NCBI GenBank assembly: GCA_026398535.1
Contig: JAPLSQ010000032.1
Span: forward strand, 1 to 63,972
Origin: Candidatus Sumerlaeota bacterium
GTDB lineage: Bacteria > Sumerlaeota > Sumerlaeia > Sumerlaeales > Sumerlaeaceae
Direction of reading: 5' to 3'
DNA length: 63,972 nt
Notes under the pieces: model-generated
Databases searched by the model: none
What the model saw: the letters and a program-made list of their open reading frames with translations, nothing else
What the model was told of the DNA's origin: nothing
Made by a program: the position numbers and the translations under genes
Part shown: piece after piece, positions 19,928-28,048 of the stretch
Layout: each line of letters opens with the position of its first letter
Position numbering within the stretch: position 1 is the stretch's first letter

Positions 19928-19995
19928 ATAGTATAATCCGACGGCGCAAAATCTTAAAGAATCGCGCCCTCGCAATAAAATCAACGAGGTGTATC

Positions 19996-20277
19996 ATGAA
20001 CAGTTTCACAAAGTGGCAAAGCGCCCTCATACTCGTCGCAGCGGTTGCATTGGCCGCGCCAGGATTCTCCGCCAGTGGCACCCGCGATCAGATTCGCAAG
20101 CGGGATGGCTCGTGCCGTCAGACCTTCGGTGTTACTGCCAATGGTTCCGGCAACGGCACCCGCGACCAGATTCGCAAGCGGGACGGCTCGCGCCTTCAGA
20201 CCTTCGGTGTTACTGCCAATGGTTCCGGCAACGGCACCCGCGACCAGATTCGCAAGCGGGACGGCTCGTGCAAGTGA
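19996..20277 (+). CDS. Small secreted protein with GTRDQIRKRDGS tandem repeats
   Basis: 93 residues. GAGG 6 bases before ATG 19996 sets the start. Residues 1-26 form a signal peptide ending near GFSA. The mature part is almost entirely two and a half copies of a 26-residue unit: the basic block GTRDQIRKRDGS plus Cys or Arg, then a spacer with QTFGVTANGSGN. Cys follows the block in copies 1 and 3, while copy 2 has Arg. At the DNA level copies 1 and 2 differ at four of 78 bases. The gene sits behind a sigma-54 promoter and directly before a histidine kinase and an NtrC-type regulator, where ZraP-like periplasmic partners are found in other systems. Function is unknown. Confidence 0.75.
   Translation: MNSFTKWQSALILVAAVALAAPGFSASGTRDQIRKRDGSCRQTFGVTANGSGNGTRDQIRKRDGSRLQTFGVTANGSGNGTRDQIRKRDGSCK
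20077..20274 (+). repeat. 78-bp in-frame tandem repeat (2.5 copies)
   Basis: Copies are at 20077-20154, 20155-20232 and 20233-20274 (partial). The 36-base segment coding the spacer is identical in copies 1 and 2. Two of the four differences change the protein (Cys to Arg, Arg to Leu). The near identity points to recent expansion. Confidence 0.95.
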
Positions 20278-20368
20278 CAGACGGGTTGGTTCCCCGCATC
20301 AAGGGACACGCCTGTAAGGCTGGTGTGGCGAGGAATAAAGGATTGCGGTTCCCCGTAGGTTGTCCGCA

Positions 20369-21709
20369 GTGATACAGTTCTGCCGCATTCTTGGAACCTG
20401 TGTTCGCACGATGGCTTATTTCGTAGTCGCCGCCACGGTGTTTTCCGTGGCGGCGCTCTTGTTTTGGAGGGCATATCTTCAAGACTGCGACATCCACAGA
20501 CGTCTGCTTGTCGGCCGCGGCGAGGCGGTGCTGGGGGCGCTCGAAAGCGGAGTTCGGGCGCATCGCCAAGTGGGAAACTGGTTTCGAGAGAACATTGGCG
20601 AGGTGCTTGAGGAAACCGTGGCGATTCCCGGCATTCGCGGCCTGGCCATTGTTGCTAATTCAGGTGAGGAGATTGACCGCGGTGGGGTACTGCCCGAAGG
20701 GTATAAGCCCATAATTACACCGCAGGAAATGACCAGCGGGGTGCTCATCTCCAGACGAGTTAGGTTGCTGGATGAGGTGTCCTCTGGAGCCGAAACAAGC
20801 CGATGGCGCGGGCGCGGGCGCCGGGCCTCTGAGGAGGTTGCCATAAGCGTGCTGCTACGCGAACCCGTATGGCTCGTTGCATTTCTTGACAGGTCTGAAT
20901 ACGCCGCCGCCATTGCACGCTCCCGGATCCACTTGGCTGTGTGGGTTGTCATCACGGCAGTGGCTGTGTTTCTTGGATTTGCCGTCTTGATGCTGGCTCA
21001 TCGCCAAAGCCGGCTTGCGACTCAACTCACTCTGGCGCGCGAACGCGAGGGAAGGATGGAAGAGATGGCAAGGCTGGGAGCCGGCTTGGCGCATGAAACC
21101 AAGAACCCTCTCGGACTTGTCCGCGGAATAGCGCAATCGTGGGCGGGCGGCTGTGCTACAGCCGATGAGATGCGGCGGGAGGCGCGGCTTGTGATCGATG
21201 AGGCGGATCGCGTTGTAAGCCGGATTAACAGTTTTCTTGTCTATGCGCGCCAACCCGCCCCAATTCTCTGTCCCACTCCTCTCAACAGCCTTTTAAACGA
21301 CACGGTCACCCTGTTTCGCGATGAAACGCTTGCCAAGGGGGTAGTTCTGTCCGTGGAAACCCGGCCGATAGTGGTGTTGACCGACCAGGGAATGCTCAAG
21401 CAGATTGTCGTGAATCTTATAGCCAACGCGCTTGCCGCATGCGGTTCTGGCGATCGGGTGGTTGTCCGCCAGTGTGACTCATCTGACGGGACTGTTGGGA
21501 TTGAAGTGGCCGATACTGGTGACGGAATCGCTGCCGAAGATCTGTCTGAGGTGACGAAACCGTATTTTTCGCGCCGGCCTGGCGGCACGGGACTGGGTCT
21601 TTCAATCGTGTCGCAAATCGTCAATGCGCACGGATGGACTTTGAACATTCTACCCGGTTCCGGAGGCGGCACGACAGTTCGCGTGGGCGCGGTAAAGGTG
21701 GTGAATTGA
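20369..21709 (+). CDS. Membrane sensor histidine kinase (ZraS/NtrB-like)
   Basis: About 446 residues. Helix 1 (MAYFVVAATVFSVAALLFW) and helix 2 (AVWVVITAVAVFLGFAVLML) enclose a periplasmic domain of about 150 residues. The HisKA box LGAGLAHETKNPLGLVRG carries the phospho-acceptor His (codon 21092). The ATPase domain has an N box (NLIANALAACGSGD), G1 box (DTGDGI) and G2 box (GGTGLGLSIVSQIV). No HAMP or PAS domain is evident. GTG 20369 is chosen for an AGG about 9 bases upstream; TTG 20360 and ATG 20411 are alternatives. It lies 91 bp after the repeat-protein gene and 14 bp before its regulator. Confidence 0.92.
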   Translation: MIQFCRILGTCVRTMAYFVVAATVFSVAALLFWRAYLQDCDIHRRLLVGRGEAVLGALESGVRAHRQVGNWFRENIGEVLEETVAIPGIRGLAIVANSGEEIDRGGVLPEGYKPIITPQEMTSGVLISRRVRLLDEVSSGAETSRWRGRGRRASEEVAISVLLREPVWLVAFLDRSEYAAAIARSRIHLAVWVVITAVAVFLGFAVLMLAHRQSRLATQLTLAREREGRMEEMARLGAGLAHETKNPLGLVRGIAQSWAGGCATADEMRREARLVIDEADRVVSRINSFLVYARQPAPILCPTPLNSLLNDTVTLFRDETLAKGVVLSVETRPIVVLTDQGMLKQIVVNLIANALAACGSGDRVVVRQCDSSDGTVGIEVADTGDGIAAEDLSEVTKPYFSRRPGGTGLGLSIVSQIVNAHGWTLNILPGSGGGTTVRVGAVKVVN

Positions 21710-21723
21710 GCAGAACGGGAAGC

Positions 21724-23070
21724 ATGAAACCGCTTGTTGCAGTTGTCGATGATGATGCCGCACAGCGCGGTCTTCTTCGGCGGGCGCTCGAGGAGGCGGG
21801 TTATGCTGTGGTCGAGGGTGAAAACGGCCGCGAGGCGTTGGAGGTTGTAAGGTCTTTCGTACCTGCGGCGCTCATCCTTGACGTCCGCATGCCAGTCATG
21901 GACGGGCTGGAAACGCTGCGCCAATTGGCGAAACAACGTCTTACAGTGCCCGTGATCCTCTTGACGGCTTTCATTGATGTGCGCGACGCTGTGGCTGCCA
22001 TCAAGGCTGGAGCGCGCGATTACTTGGAAAAACCCGTGGATCTTGACGAACTGGTCACGGTTGTCGACGAGGCCCTGGGGATGGATCGCACGACGGCGCT
22101 TGCGAATGGGGAGGCGCCTCTCGGTCTGCCATCTGGTATTGTGGCAGAAAGCCCGGCAGCGCGCGCAGCGTTTCGCGAGGCATTGCGCGCGGCTCCCACA
22201 GAGGTGATCGTGCTTGTGACTGGTGAAAGCGGAACCGGAAAGGAAATAGCGGCGAGGTTCATCCACGACAATTCGCCGCGCCGCGCGGGTCCTTTTGTGG
22301 CGTTGAATTGCGCGGCATTGCCCGAGAACCTTATTGAGAGCGAGTTGTTCGGTTACGAGCGGGGCGCGTTTACCGGAGCAACCGAGATGCGAAGGGGACG
22401 ATTCGAGGAGGCGTCAGGCGGCACATTGTTTCTCGATGAGATCGGTGAGATGCCGGTCGCACTGCAGCCAAAACTGCTCCGGGTTCTTGAGGAGCGGACG
22501 ATTAGACGCATCGGTGTCGGGCGGGAAATCCCTATCGACGTCCGCATCCTGTCTGCCACGAATCGCGATTTGAAAGAGGCGGTCGGCGAGAAGTGTTTCC
22601 GCGAGGATCTGCTTTATCGTCTTAATGTGTTTGCTGTTCATCTTCCAACACTTCGTGAGCGGCGGGATGACATTCTCCTGTTGGCGGATCGATTCCTTGG
22701 CGACGCGGGTACTGGGGCGAAGCGGTTTTCCCCGGCGGCCCAGCGGTTGCTGCTCGACTATCGTTGGCCGGGCAACGTTAGGGAGTTGCGCAACGCGGTC
22801 ATTCGATCGGCCATCATGGCCCGTGGCACTGTTATCATGCCCGAAGACTTACCAGAGACTCTTCGTTATGGCGTGAGCAATACGGCCCCAGAGGATGATG
22901 ATCAAGGCGGGGCAATGAAACAAACCGATGCAACCAGCTTGGAGGAAATCCAGAAAAGGGCGATTCATGATGCCTTAAGGCGCACATCGGGGAATAAAAC
23001 TCGAGCGGCCGAACTGCTGGGCATCAGCAGACGCAATCTTATCTACAAATTGCGCTCCTACGGATTGTAA
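21724..23070 (+). CDS. NtrC-family sigma-54-dependent response regulator
   Basis: 448 residues. Domains: receiver (residues 1-120) with phospho-acceptor Asp53 in ILDVRMPVMDG and Lys in YLEKPVDLDE; AAA+ domain with Walker A TGESGTGKE, the sigma-54 contact loop RGAFTGATEM and Walker B GGTLFLDEIGEMP; and a C-terminal Fis-type helix-turn-helix (NKTRAAELLGISRRNLIYKL). Phosphorylated by the adjacent kinase, it would remodel sigma-54 polymerase at -24/-12 promoters such as the one at 19911. ATG 21724 follows GGGAAG; the longer in-frame start at 21634 would overlap the kinase gene. Confidence 0.95.
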   Translation: MKPLVAVVDDDAAQRGLLRRALEEAGYAVVEGENGREALEVVRSFVPAALILDVRMPVMDGLETLRQLAKQRLTVPVILLTAFIDVRDAVAAIKAGARDYLEKPVDLDELVTVVDEALGMDRTTALANGEAPLGLPSGIVAESPAARAAFREALRAAPTEVIVLVTGESGTGKEIAARFIHDNSPRRAGPFVALNCAALPENLIESELFGYERGAFTGATEMRRGRFEEASGGTLFLDEIGEMPVALQPKLLRVLEERTIRRIGVGREIPIDVRILSATNRDLKEAVGEKCFREDLLYRLNVFAVHLPTLRERRDDILLLADRFLGDAGTGAKRFSPAAQRLLLDYRWPGNVRELRNAVIRSAIMARGTVIMPEDLPETLRYGVSNTAPEDDDQGGAMKQTDATSLEEIQKRAIHDALRRTSGNKTRAAELLGISRRNLIYKLRSYGL

Positions 23071-23311
23071 TGTCAGAACTCCTGATCTCTCCCGGCGATT
23101 TTTGCGGAAACTTAGGCGCATTCTTCAACTACCTCGTAGAAAATGCTATAAAGGCGGGGGACGACAGGCAGTTGATGCAGCAGCGGATGATTTGCGCGAA
23201 CGACCGCGATATTATCATAAAAATGACCACTTCAAAGCGGCTTTTATCTTGACGCCAGGGACGTTATGTCAACGAATTGGGGTATCATCACAATAACAGG
23301 AGTATACAACG

Positions 23312-24379
23312 ATGAAATGGTTAAAGCATGTCACCCAGTGTTGCGCCGCGGTTGGGTCGACAGCGATGATCATGGCGTCCGGCGTGATTCAGGCTCAGCC
23401 GACCGTGACTCAGTCCCAGACCTCGACAACGGCGCACGCGCCATACTCCGAGCAGGCCGGTTGCGGGCTGGGGTTGGAGATGGTCTGGATTCCGCCGGGC
23501 TCGTTCGACATGGGTTCGCCCGACTCGGAGCGGGAGCGATTCAAGGTTGAGGGAGTGTCCACTGCCGGCGAGTCGCCGGTTCACCGTGTGACACTCGACG
23601 GTTTCTGGCTTGGCAAGTGTGAGGTGACGGTGGGGCAGTTTAAGAAGTTTGTTGATGCGACGAGCTACAAAACGGACGCGGAGAAAAACGGGAAGTCGTA
23701 TGGCTTCTCGGGCGACGGCGCGAATCCTTGGAAACTGATCGACGGTTTGACTTGGCGCAACCCGGGCTTCACTCAGACGGACATGCACCCGGTGGTTCAC
23801 GTGAGTTGGAACGATGCGGTCCAATTTGTTGATTGGTTGGGTGAAAAACCGGTCAGCGAGTACGCCATCAGGTCGGGCAAGCGTTACCGGTTGCCGTCGG
23901 AGGCTCAGTGGGAGTATGCGTGTCGGGCTGGCAGCGGGTCGGCTTTTTGCTGGGGCGGCGATCCCGGTCAGGGGGCGGGTTGGCTGAACGGCAGGGACGC
24001 GAGTTTCAAGGGCCGTTTCCCTGAGAACACACGAATTTGGGCGGACAAGGGCGCGCCGCCGTTCGATTTCGATGACGGTTTCATCTTCACGTCTCCAGTG
24101 GGACGTTTCAAGCCGAACGCTTTTGGGTTTTATGACATGCATGGCAACGTTTGGGAGTTGTGCCGCGACTGGTACGACGAGGGCTTCTACAAGACGTCTG
24201 GCGCGACGGCACGCAATCCGGAAAACACCACTGAAGCCGCGGGCCGCGTGAACCGCGGCGGCGGCTGGAACGGCACCCCGCAGGGCTGCCGCTCGGCCAA
24301 CCGCGGCAGGATCGAGCCCGGGGACTCGCTCGGCATCCTGGGATTCCGCGCGGCCGCAGTCCCGGCGGCGGGTCAGTGA
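23312..24379 (+). CDS. Secreted formylglycine-generating-enzyme (FGE/SUMF1)-like protein
   Basis: 355 residues with a signal peptide (cleaved near VIQAQ) and one FGE-sulfatase fold from residue about 50. It shows MVWIPPGSFDMGS, GKCEVTVGQFKKF, HPVVHVSWNDAVQFVDWL, RLPSEAQWEYACRAG, GNVWELCRDWYD and the closing RGGGWNG and RSANRGR motifs. In true FGE the C-terminal motif carries two catalytic Cys; here only one Cys is present (QGCRSAN), so sulfatase activation is doubtful and a binding or structural role is more likely. AGGAG lies about 11 bases before ATG 23312. It follows the sigma-54 two-component genes by 241 bp; no -24/-12 promoter is visible in that gap. Confidence 0.88.
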   Translation: MKWLKHVTQCCAAVGSTAMIMASGVIQAQPTVTQSQTSTTAHAPYSEQAGCGLGLEMVWIPPGSFDMGSPDSERERFKVEGVSTAGESPVHRVTLDGFWLGKCEVTVGQFKKFVDATSYKTDAEKNGKSYGFSGDGANPWKLIDGLTWRNPGFTQTDMHPVVHVSWNDAVQFVDWLGEKPVSEYAIRSGKRYRLPSEAQWEYACRAGSGSAFCWGGDPGQGAGWLNGRDASFKGRFPENTRIWADKGAPPFDFDDGFIFTSPVGRFKPNAFGFYDMHGNVWELCRDWYDEGFYKTSGATARNPENTTEAAGRVNRGGGWNGTPQGCRSANRGRIEPGDSLGILGFRAAAVPAAGQ

Positions 24380-24466
24380 GCGCAGGCCGGTTCCTCCTGA
24401 ATTTCAACGTTCTGCTTATGAAGGATGGCATCAAACACTATGTTCTGGATTGAGAGAAAAACTTTT

Positions 24467-24558
24467 ACACGGAGAACCACGAAGATGGCACAGAGGAACA
24501 CGGAGAAAAGAAGTATCGTTTTTGTCTCCGCGCCTCCTCTGCGTAACTCCGTGTTACA
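24467..24558 (+). repeat. Dispersed repeat, copy A
   Basis: The interval holds ACCACGAAGATGGCACAGAGG, a linker and CGCCTCCTCTGCGTAACTCC. It is nearly the reverse complement of the block at 34633-34740. The ends ACACGGAG and CTCCGTGT also pair within the copy, so it can fold on itself. It lies between the FGE-like gene and panD. Confidence 0.85.
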
Positions 24559-24911
24559 GCTTTTTCTCTGCTATTGAAGGCATGGCCTGTTGTTCTTCGC
24601 GTTCTTTGCGTCTTTGCGCGAAATTATCTTTTACCCATCTTCTACAGTGCCATCTTGCAACGTGTCTGTATTCAGTCGTCGGCAAATGGCATCGGCGTGT
24701 AGTGCCAGGCTTTTTGGCTCCACTTCGCCGGACTTCCGAGTGATCAGCGTTCGATTTCACCCTCCCGCAGATCAGGTGGCAGGCTCACTCCAACGGTCTG
24801 TGCAACCCTCCCGAGAACACCCTTGGTCTTGTTGCGCAACACGCAGGTGATTGGCGGTTGATGCTCCGCCATTCATCGAAATCGTCGAAGGTGATCTGTG
24901 TTTTATTCCCG
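24559..24911. other. Intergenic stretch without a recognisable gene
   Basis: Just after repeat A, near 24594-24625, sits a second low-complexity block (TTCTTCGCGTTCTTTGCGTC and CTTTGCGCGAA) of the same style as the repeat. Short frames here have no family resemblance or ribosome site. The remainder to the panD stop shows nothing I can name. Confidence 0.5.
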
Positions 24912-25274
24912 TCAGGCGTTCTTAAGCGAGGCGATCCTGTTGTTCGCATCGACGATGACGACGGTTGGTTTGAAGGCGGCAACTTCGCGTTCATCAACAT
25001 TGCAGTATGTAATCACGATGACTTTGTCGCCCGGTTGGCCGAGTCTGGCGGCGGGGCCGTTGAGCATGATCGTTCCGCTGTTGGCAGGCGCTTCGATGAT
25101 ATAGGTGATCAGTCGTCCGCCGGTGTTGAGGTTGAGCACGTGAACTTGTTCACCGGGAACCATGCTGGCGGCGCGCAACAGCTCGGTGTCGATGGAAATG
25201 CTGCCCTCGTAGTCGAGCTCAGTGGCTGTAAGAGTGGCCCTGTGTATTTTTGATTTGAGCATGATCCGCTGCAT
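24912..25274 (-). CDS. panD: Aspartate 1-decarboxylase
   Basis: 120 residues. Makes beta-alanine from aspartate for pantothenate and coenzyme A. The proenzyme cleaves itself between Gly24 and Ser25 (YEGSISID) to make the pyruvoyl group. The start ATG 25274 (MQRIMLKSKIHRA) puts the cleavage at 24/25 exactly as in E. coli, and AAAGGG lies about 8 bases upstream. Also conserved are GEQVHVLNLNTGGRLITYII and GTIMLNGPAARLGQPGDKVI. It sits 64 bp downstream of the beta-mannosidase gene on the same strand. No other pantothenate gene is nearby. Confidence 0.96.
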   Translation of the reverse strand: MQRIMLKSKIHRATLTATELDYEGSISIDTELLRAASMVPGEQVHVLNLNTGGRLITYIIEAPANSGTIMLNGPAARLGQPGDKVIVITYCNVDEREVAAFKPTVVIVDANNRIASLKNA

Positions 25275-25338
25275 CGTGTCTGCCCTTTCTTGCATATTGC
25301 AGTATGCACGATGATTCAGCTCATTCATGCGCAAATGA

Positions 25339-27924
25339 TCAGTGCCACGACGGCTTGCCCTGGCCAAGAACACAAATGTGCTCCCGCCAGTCAAAGAAGA
25401 CAGGCTCAACAAGAAGCGCGTCGGCTTGAAGCGCGCTTGAGAAATCCACGGCAGGAACGTCTCCACCCAGTTTTATCGCGGACACAACGGCCTTGAAAGC
25501 CCCGGTTATTAGATGGAGGTGTTCTGTTGATTGCTCGTCTGGCTCAAATCGCGCGCGGACAAGCTGGCTGCAAATGTCCGTGATTTCAAGCGCCTCGAGG
25601 CTGAACCGGAGAGTTTCAGAATTAACGTTGACTCCCGCGTACAAATGACCTGCAATCTCTTTTAATACGCCCCCATGAACGGATTCGGAGCTGACGACCA
25701 CGCGGCCGGTAATGGTGTGGGGGGTGTCGTTGATCAGGGTCAGCGAGACTTCGCGTTTTGGAACTGATGGCTTATCGGGATTCAGATCTGAGTTCCCATT
25801 GACCGGTAGCGGGAATTTTTCCGGTTGTACGGGCGATTGGTCTGGAACAGGGAACGCCGCTATCTCCTTGCCGTCCTGTTCAAGGCAACAGGAAAGCAAA
25901 ACTGGAGCAAAGAAACGTCGTGCGGCCTCGTATGCCAGCTTGGGACACCGCGCGAAATCGATCAGCGCCCAGCTTACCGCGGGGTATGAGTCATGAAGCT
26001 GCCAGATCAAGGCGCCCGCCGTATGGAATTTCAGCCGGCGCCAATGTTCCACGCCGCGCCGCAGATATTCTGCCTGCATGCGCTGGGTCAGATCGATCCA
26101 GTCAGTGAATGATGATGGGATGCGGAACATTCCCGCGGCAAACCGCGCAAATCGCTCCTGTCCCTCGCCCATTTTCTGATGATGGATCAATGAGGGAGAC
26201 ATGAGGGTGTCGGCGTCAGGCACATAAGTTTGAAGCGTTTTCCGGCCGGGAATGGACTGGAAACCGAACTCGCTGAGGAAACGTCCATGATCCTGCAGGT
26301 AGACGTTTGGCGGCTGCCACTTGATGTAGCATTCCCAGTTGTGACGGTCTCCGCTGCCCTGATCGTTATAATCGGCGCGGTTCTGGCCGAACGGACTTGA
26401 CTGGTGATACAGGCGCGACGGATCGAGGTCACCCGCCACGTCTTTGATAAGACTGGACCAGATTTGCTCGCCGATGACTTTTCGCTCCTGGCCTTTGCGC
26501 AGGCTGCCCATCTGGTGAATCCATTCATTTTCGTTATTGCCGCACCAAAGCAGCAGGCATGGGTGGTTGCGCAGGCGGCGAATCTGGAACGCTGCCTCGG
26601 CCTCGACCTCCTCGAGGAATTCGCGGTAAGTGGGATAGGCGGCGCAGGCGAACATGAAGTCCTGCCATACGAGGATGCCCATGCGGTCGCAAATGTCGTA
26701 AAAAATGTCCTGCTCATAAATGCCCCCGCCCCAGATTCTCAGACAATTCATCCCGGCCGCCGCTGCAGATTTCAACAATGCGGCATAATCATCAGGAGTC
26801 TGATTGGAGGGGAGCATTGAAACGGGTATCCAATTTGCTCCGCGGCAAAATATCGGGACGCCATTGATTGTGGGGATGAACGATTCGCCGGCCTCATCGC
26901 GTTTGCGGGTTATGGCGGCTGTCCGGATGGCAAAAAGACAATCAGTGCGTGCGGAGAAAGAGAGGCCGGCGCGGTCTTCGCCTGTGATCAGGAAACGCGC
27001 CTTGTGGATATGGCGCGGTCCCATCCCGATGGGCCACCATGTCTTCATCTCTTTCAATCTGAGACTCATGCGTGAAGTGGCAATGCCGGGCGACAGAGTG
27101 ACATTTGTTTCAACCCGTCCCATGACCGCGTCCGCTTCATCGAGGATTTCCACTTGGATGATGCCTTTTGCGCGGCGCTGCGCGACAACGTCCGCCTGCG
27201 CGACGACAACCGCCCAATCCGCTTCAGGGTCTCCCGGATTCACCTCCGCCATCTCGCGAACATAGGCAAATGGTGATACAAGCTTGATGACCGGCTCGAT
27301 CTCAATTCTGGGGGAATTCAGGATGGCCACACTGCTCATCCGCGCCGCCCAATCCCAGCCGGTAAGGCACTGGCAACGGCGGGCGAAAACCCGGCCGGAG
27401 TCAAAGCCGCTTGGAAGCTGACCGTGGGCCGCTTCAAGAACCGCATTAACCTTCTTTGCCGAGCGGATATAGATCAGCAATTCATTCATGCCGGTAATCA
27501 GGTGATCCTCGATGAAAAACCGGTGTTCGCGAAACTGGTTTTCAGTGGCGCCGAGTTTGACGCGGTTCAGAAATATCTTCGCCCAGCAGTCGATTCCATC
27601 CAAGGAAAGGACAATTCCCCCTTCGGCCGAGGCGGGGTCCAGAGGAAACTCGAATTGGGTGCGGTAGACCCAGTCAACATCCTCAACCCAATGGCATGCC
27701 AGATCATTCATGCCAACGAAAGGATCAGCAATCATGCCTTTTTGTTTCAGGAGCGTAAGAATGTCACCCGGAACCTGCGCATCCATCCAGTCCCACGATG
27801 AAGCATCATCAACAGGGATGGGTTCTCCGGGTGGGATGTGTGCATGAGCGGCCACGCTCCATGCATTTGCCGACAATTCCCATACATTATCTGAGTGTTG
27901 TTCCATCGTCATATCTTTCACCAT
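25339..27924 (-). CDS. Beta-mannosidase-like glycoside hydrolase family 2
   Basis: 861 residues with no signal peptide, so it probably acts in the cytosol. It has the GH2 order: N-terminal jelly roll (VPGDILTLLKQKG, DVDWVYRTQFEFP), immunoglobulin-like domain, TIM barrel, C-terminal beta domains. WCGNNENEW holds the acid/base Glu465 and FLSEFGFQSIPG the nucleophile Glu552. NCLRIWGGGIYEQDIFYDIC is a beta-mannosidase signature. It would release terminal beta-mannose from imported manno-oligosaccharides. ATG 27924 is the first start; ATG 27912 and 27906 are in-frame alternatives, none with a strong ribosome site. Confidence 0.93.
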   Translation of the reverse strand: MVKDMTMEQHSDNVWELSANAWSVAAHAHIPPGEPIPVDDASSWDWMDAQVPGDILTLLKQKGMIADPFVGMNDLACHWVEDVDWVYRTQFEFPLDPASAEGGIVLSLDGIDCWAKIFLNRVKLGATENQFREHRFFIEDHLITGMNELLIYIRSAKKVNAVLEAAHGQLPSGFDSGRVFARRCQCLTGWDWAARMSSVAILNSPRIEIEPVIKLVSPFAYVREMAEVNPGDPEADWAVVVAQADVVAQRRAKGIIQVEILDEADAVMGRVETNVTLSPGIATSRMSLRLKEMKTWWPIGMGPRHIHKARFLITGEDRAGLSFSARTDCLFAIRTAAITRKRDEAGESFIPTINGVPIFCRGANWIPVSMLPSNQTPDDYAALLKSAAAAGMNCLRIWGGGIYEQDIFYDICDRMGILVWQDFMFACAAYPTYREFLEEVEAEAAFQIRRLRNHPCLLLWCGNNENEWIHQMGSLRKGQERKVIGEQIWSSLIKDVAGDLDPSRLYHQSSPFGQNRADYNDQGSGDRHNWECYIKWQPPNVYLQDHGRFLSEFGFQSIPGRKTLQTYVPDADTLMSPSLIHHQKMGEGQERFARFAAGMFRIPSSFTDWIDLTQRMQAEYLRRGVEHWRRLKFHTAGALIWQLHDSYPAVSWALIDFARCPKLAYEAARRFFAPVLLSCCLEQDGKEIAAFPVPDQSPVQPEKFPLPVNGNSDLNPDKPSVPKREVSLTLINDTPHTITGRVVVSSESVHGGVLKEIAGHLYAGVNVNSETLRFSLEALEITDICSQLVRARFEPDEQSTEHLHLITGAFKAVVSAIKLGGDVPAVDFSSALQADALLVEPVFFDWREHICVLGQGKPSWH

Positions 27925-28048
27925 GGATCGTTAATATAAGAGTTTATTATTCAATGCGCAAATTCAATAAAAAGAACACGTGAAACGGACTCTGCCGTCA
28001 TTTCCCTCTGACGGTCTTATGCAATTGTCTGATATGCGCATGGCCTGT

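Noticed and set aside
19591..19995. tRNA-Pro as an integration site for a mobile island
   Set aside because: No integrase gene or repeat of the tRNA 3' end follows within the window.
23070..23252. Small ORF starting as TAATG at the end of the response regulator gene
   Set aside because: The 60-residue product has no family resemblance, no ribosome site and no signal sequence; it reads as intergenic.
24240..24379. Possible diversity-generating retroelement target (FGE-like C-terminus)
   Set aside because: The C-terminal motif resembles variable regions of such elements, but no reverse transcriptase gene and no near-copy template repeat were found in the window.
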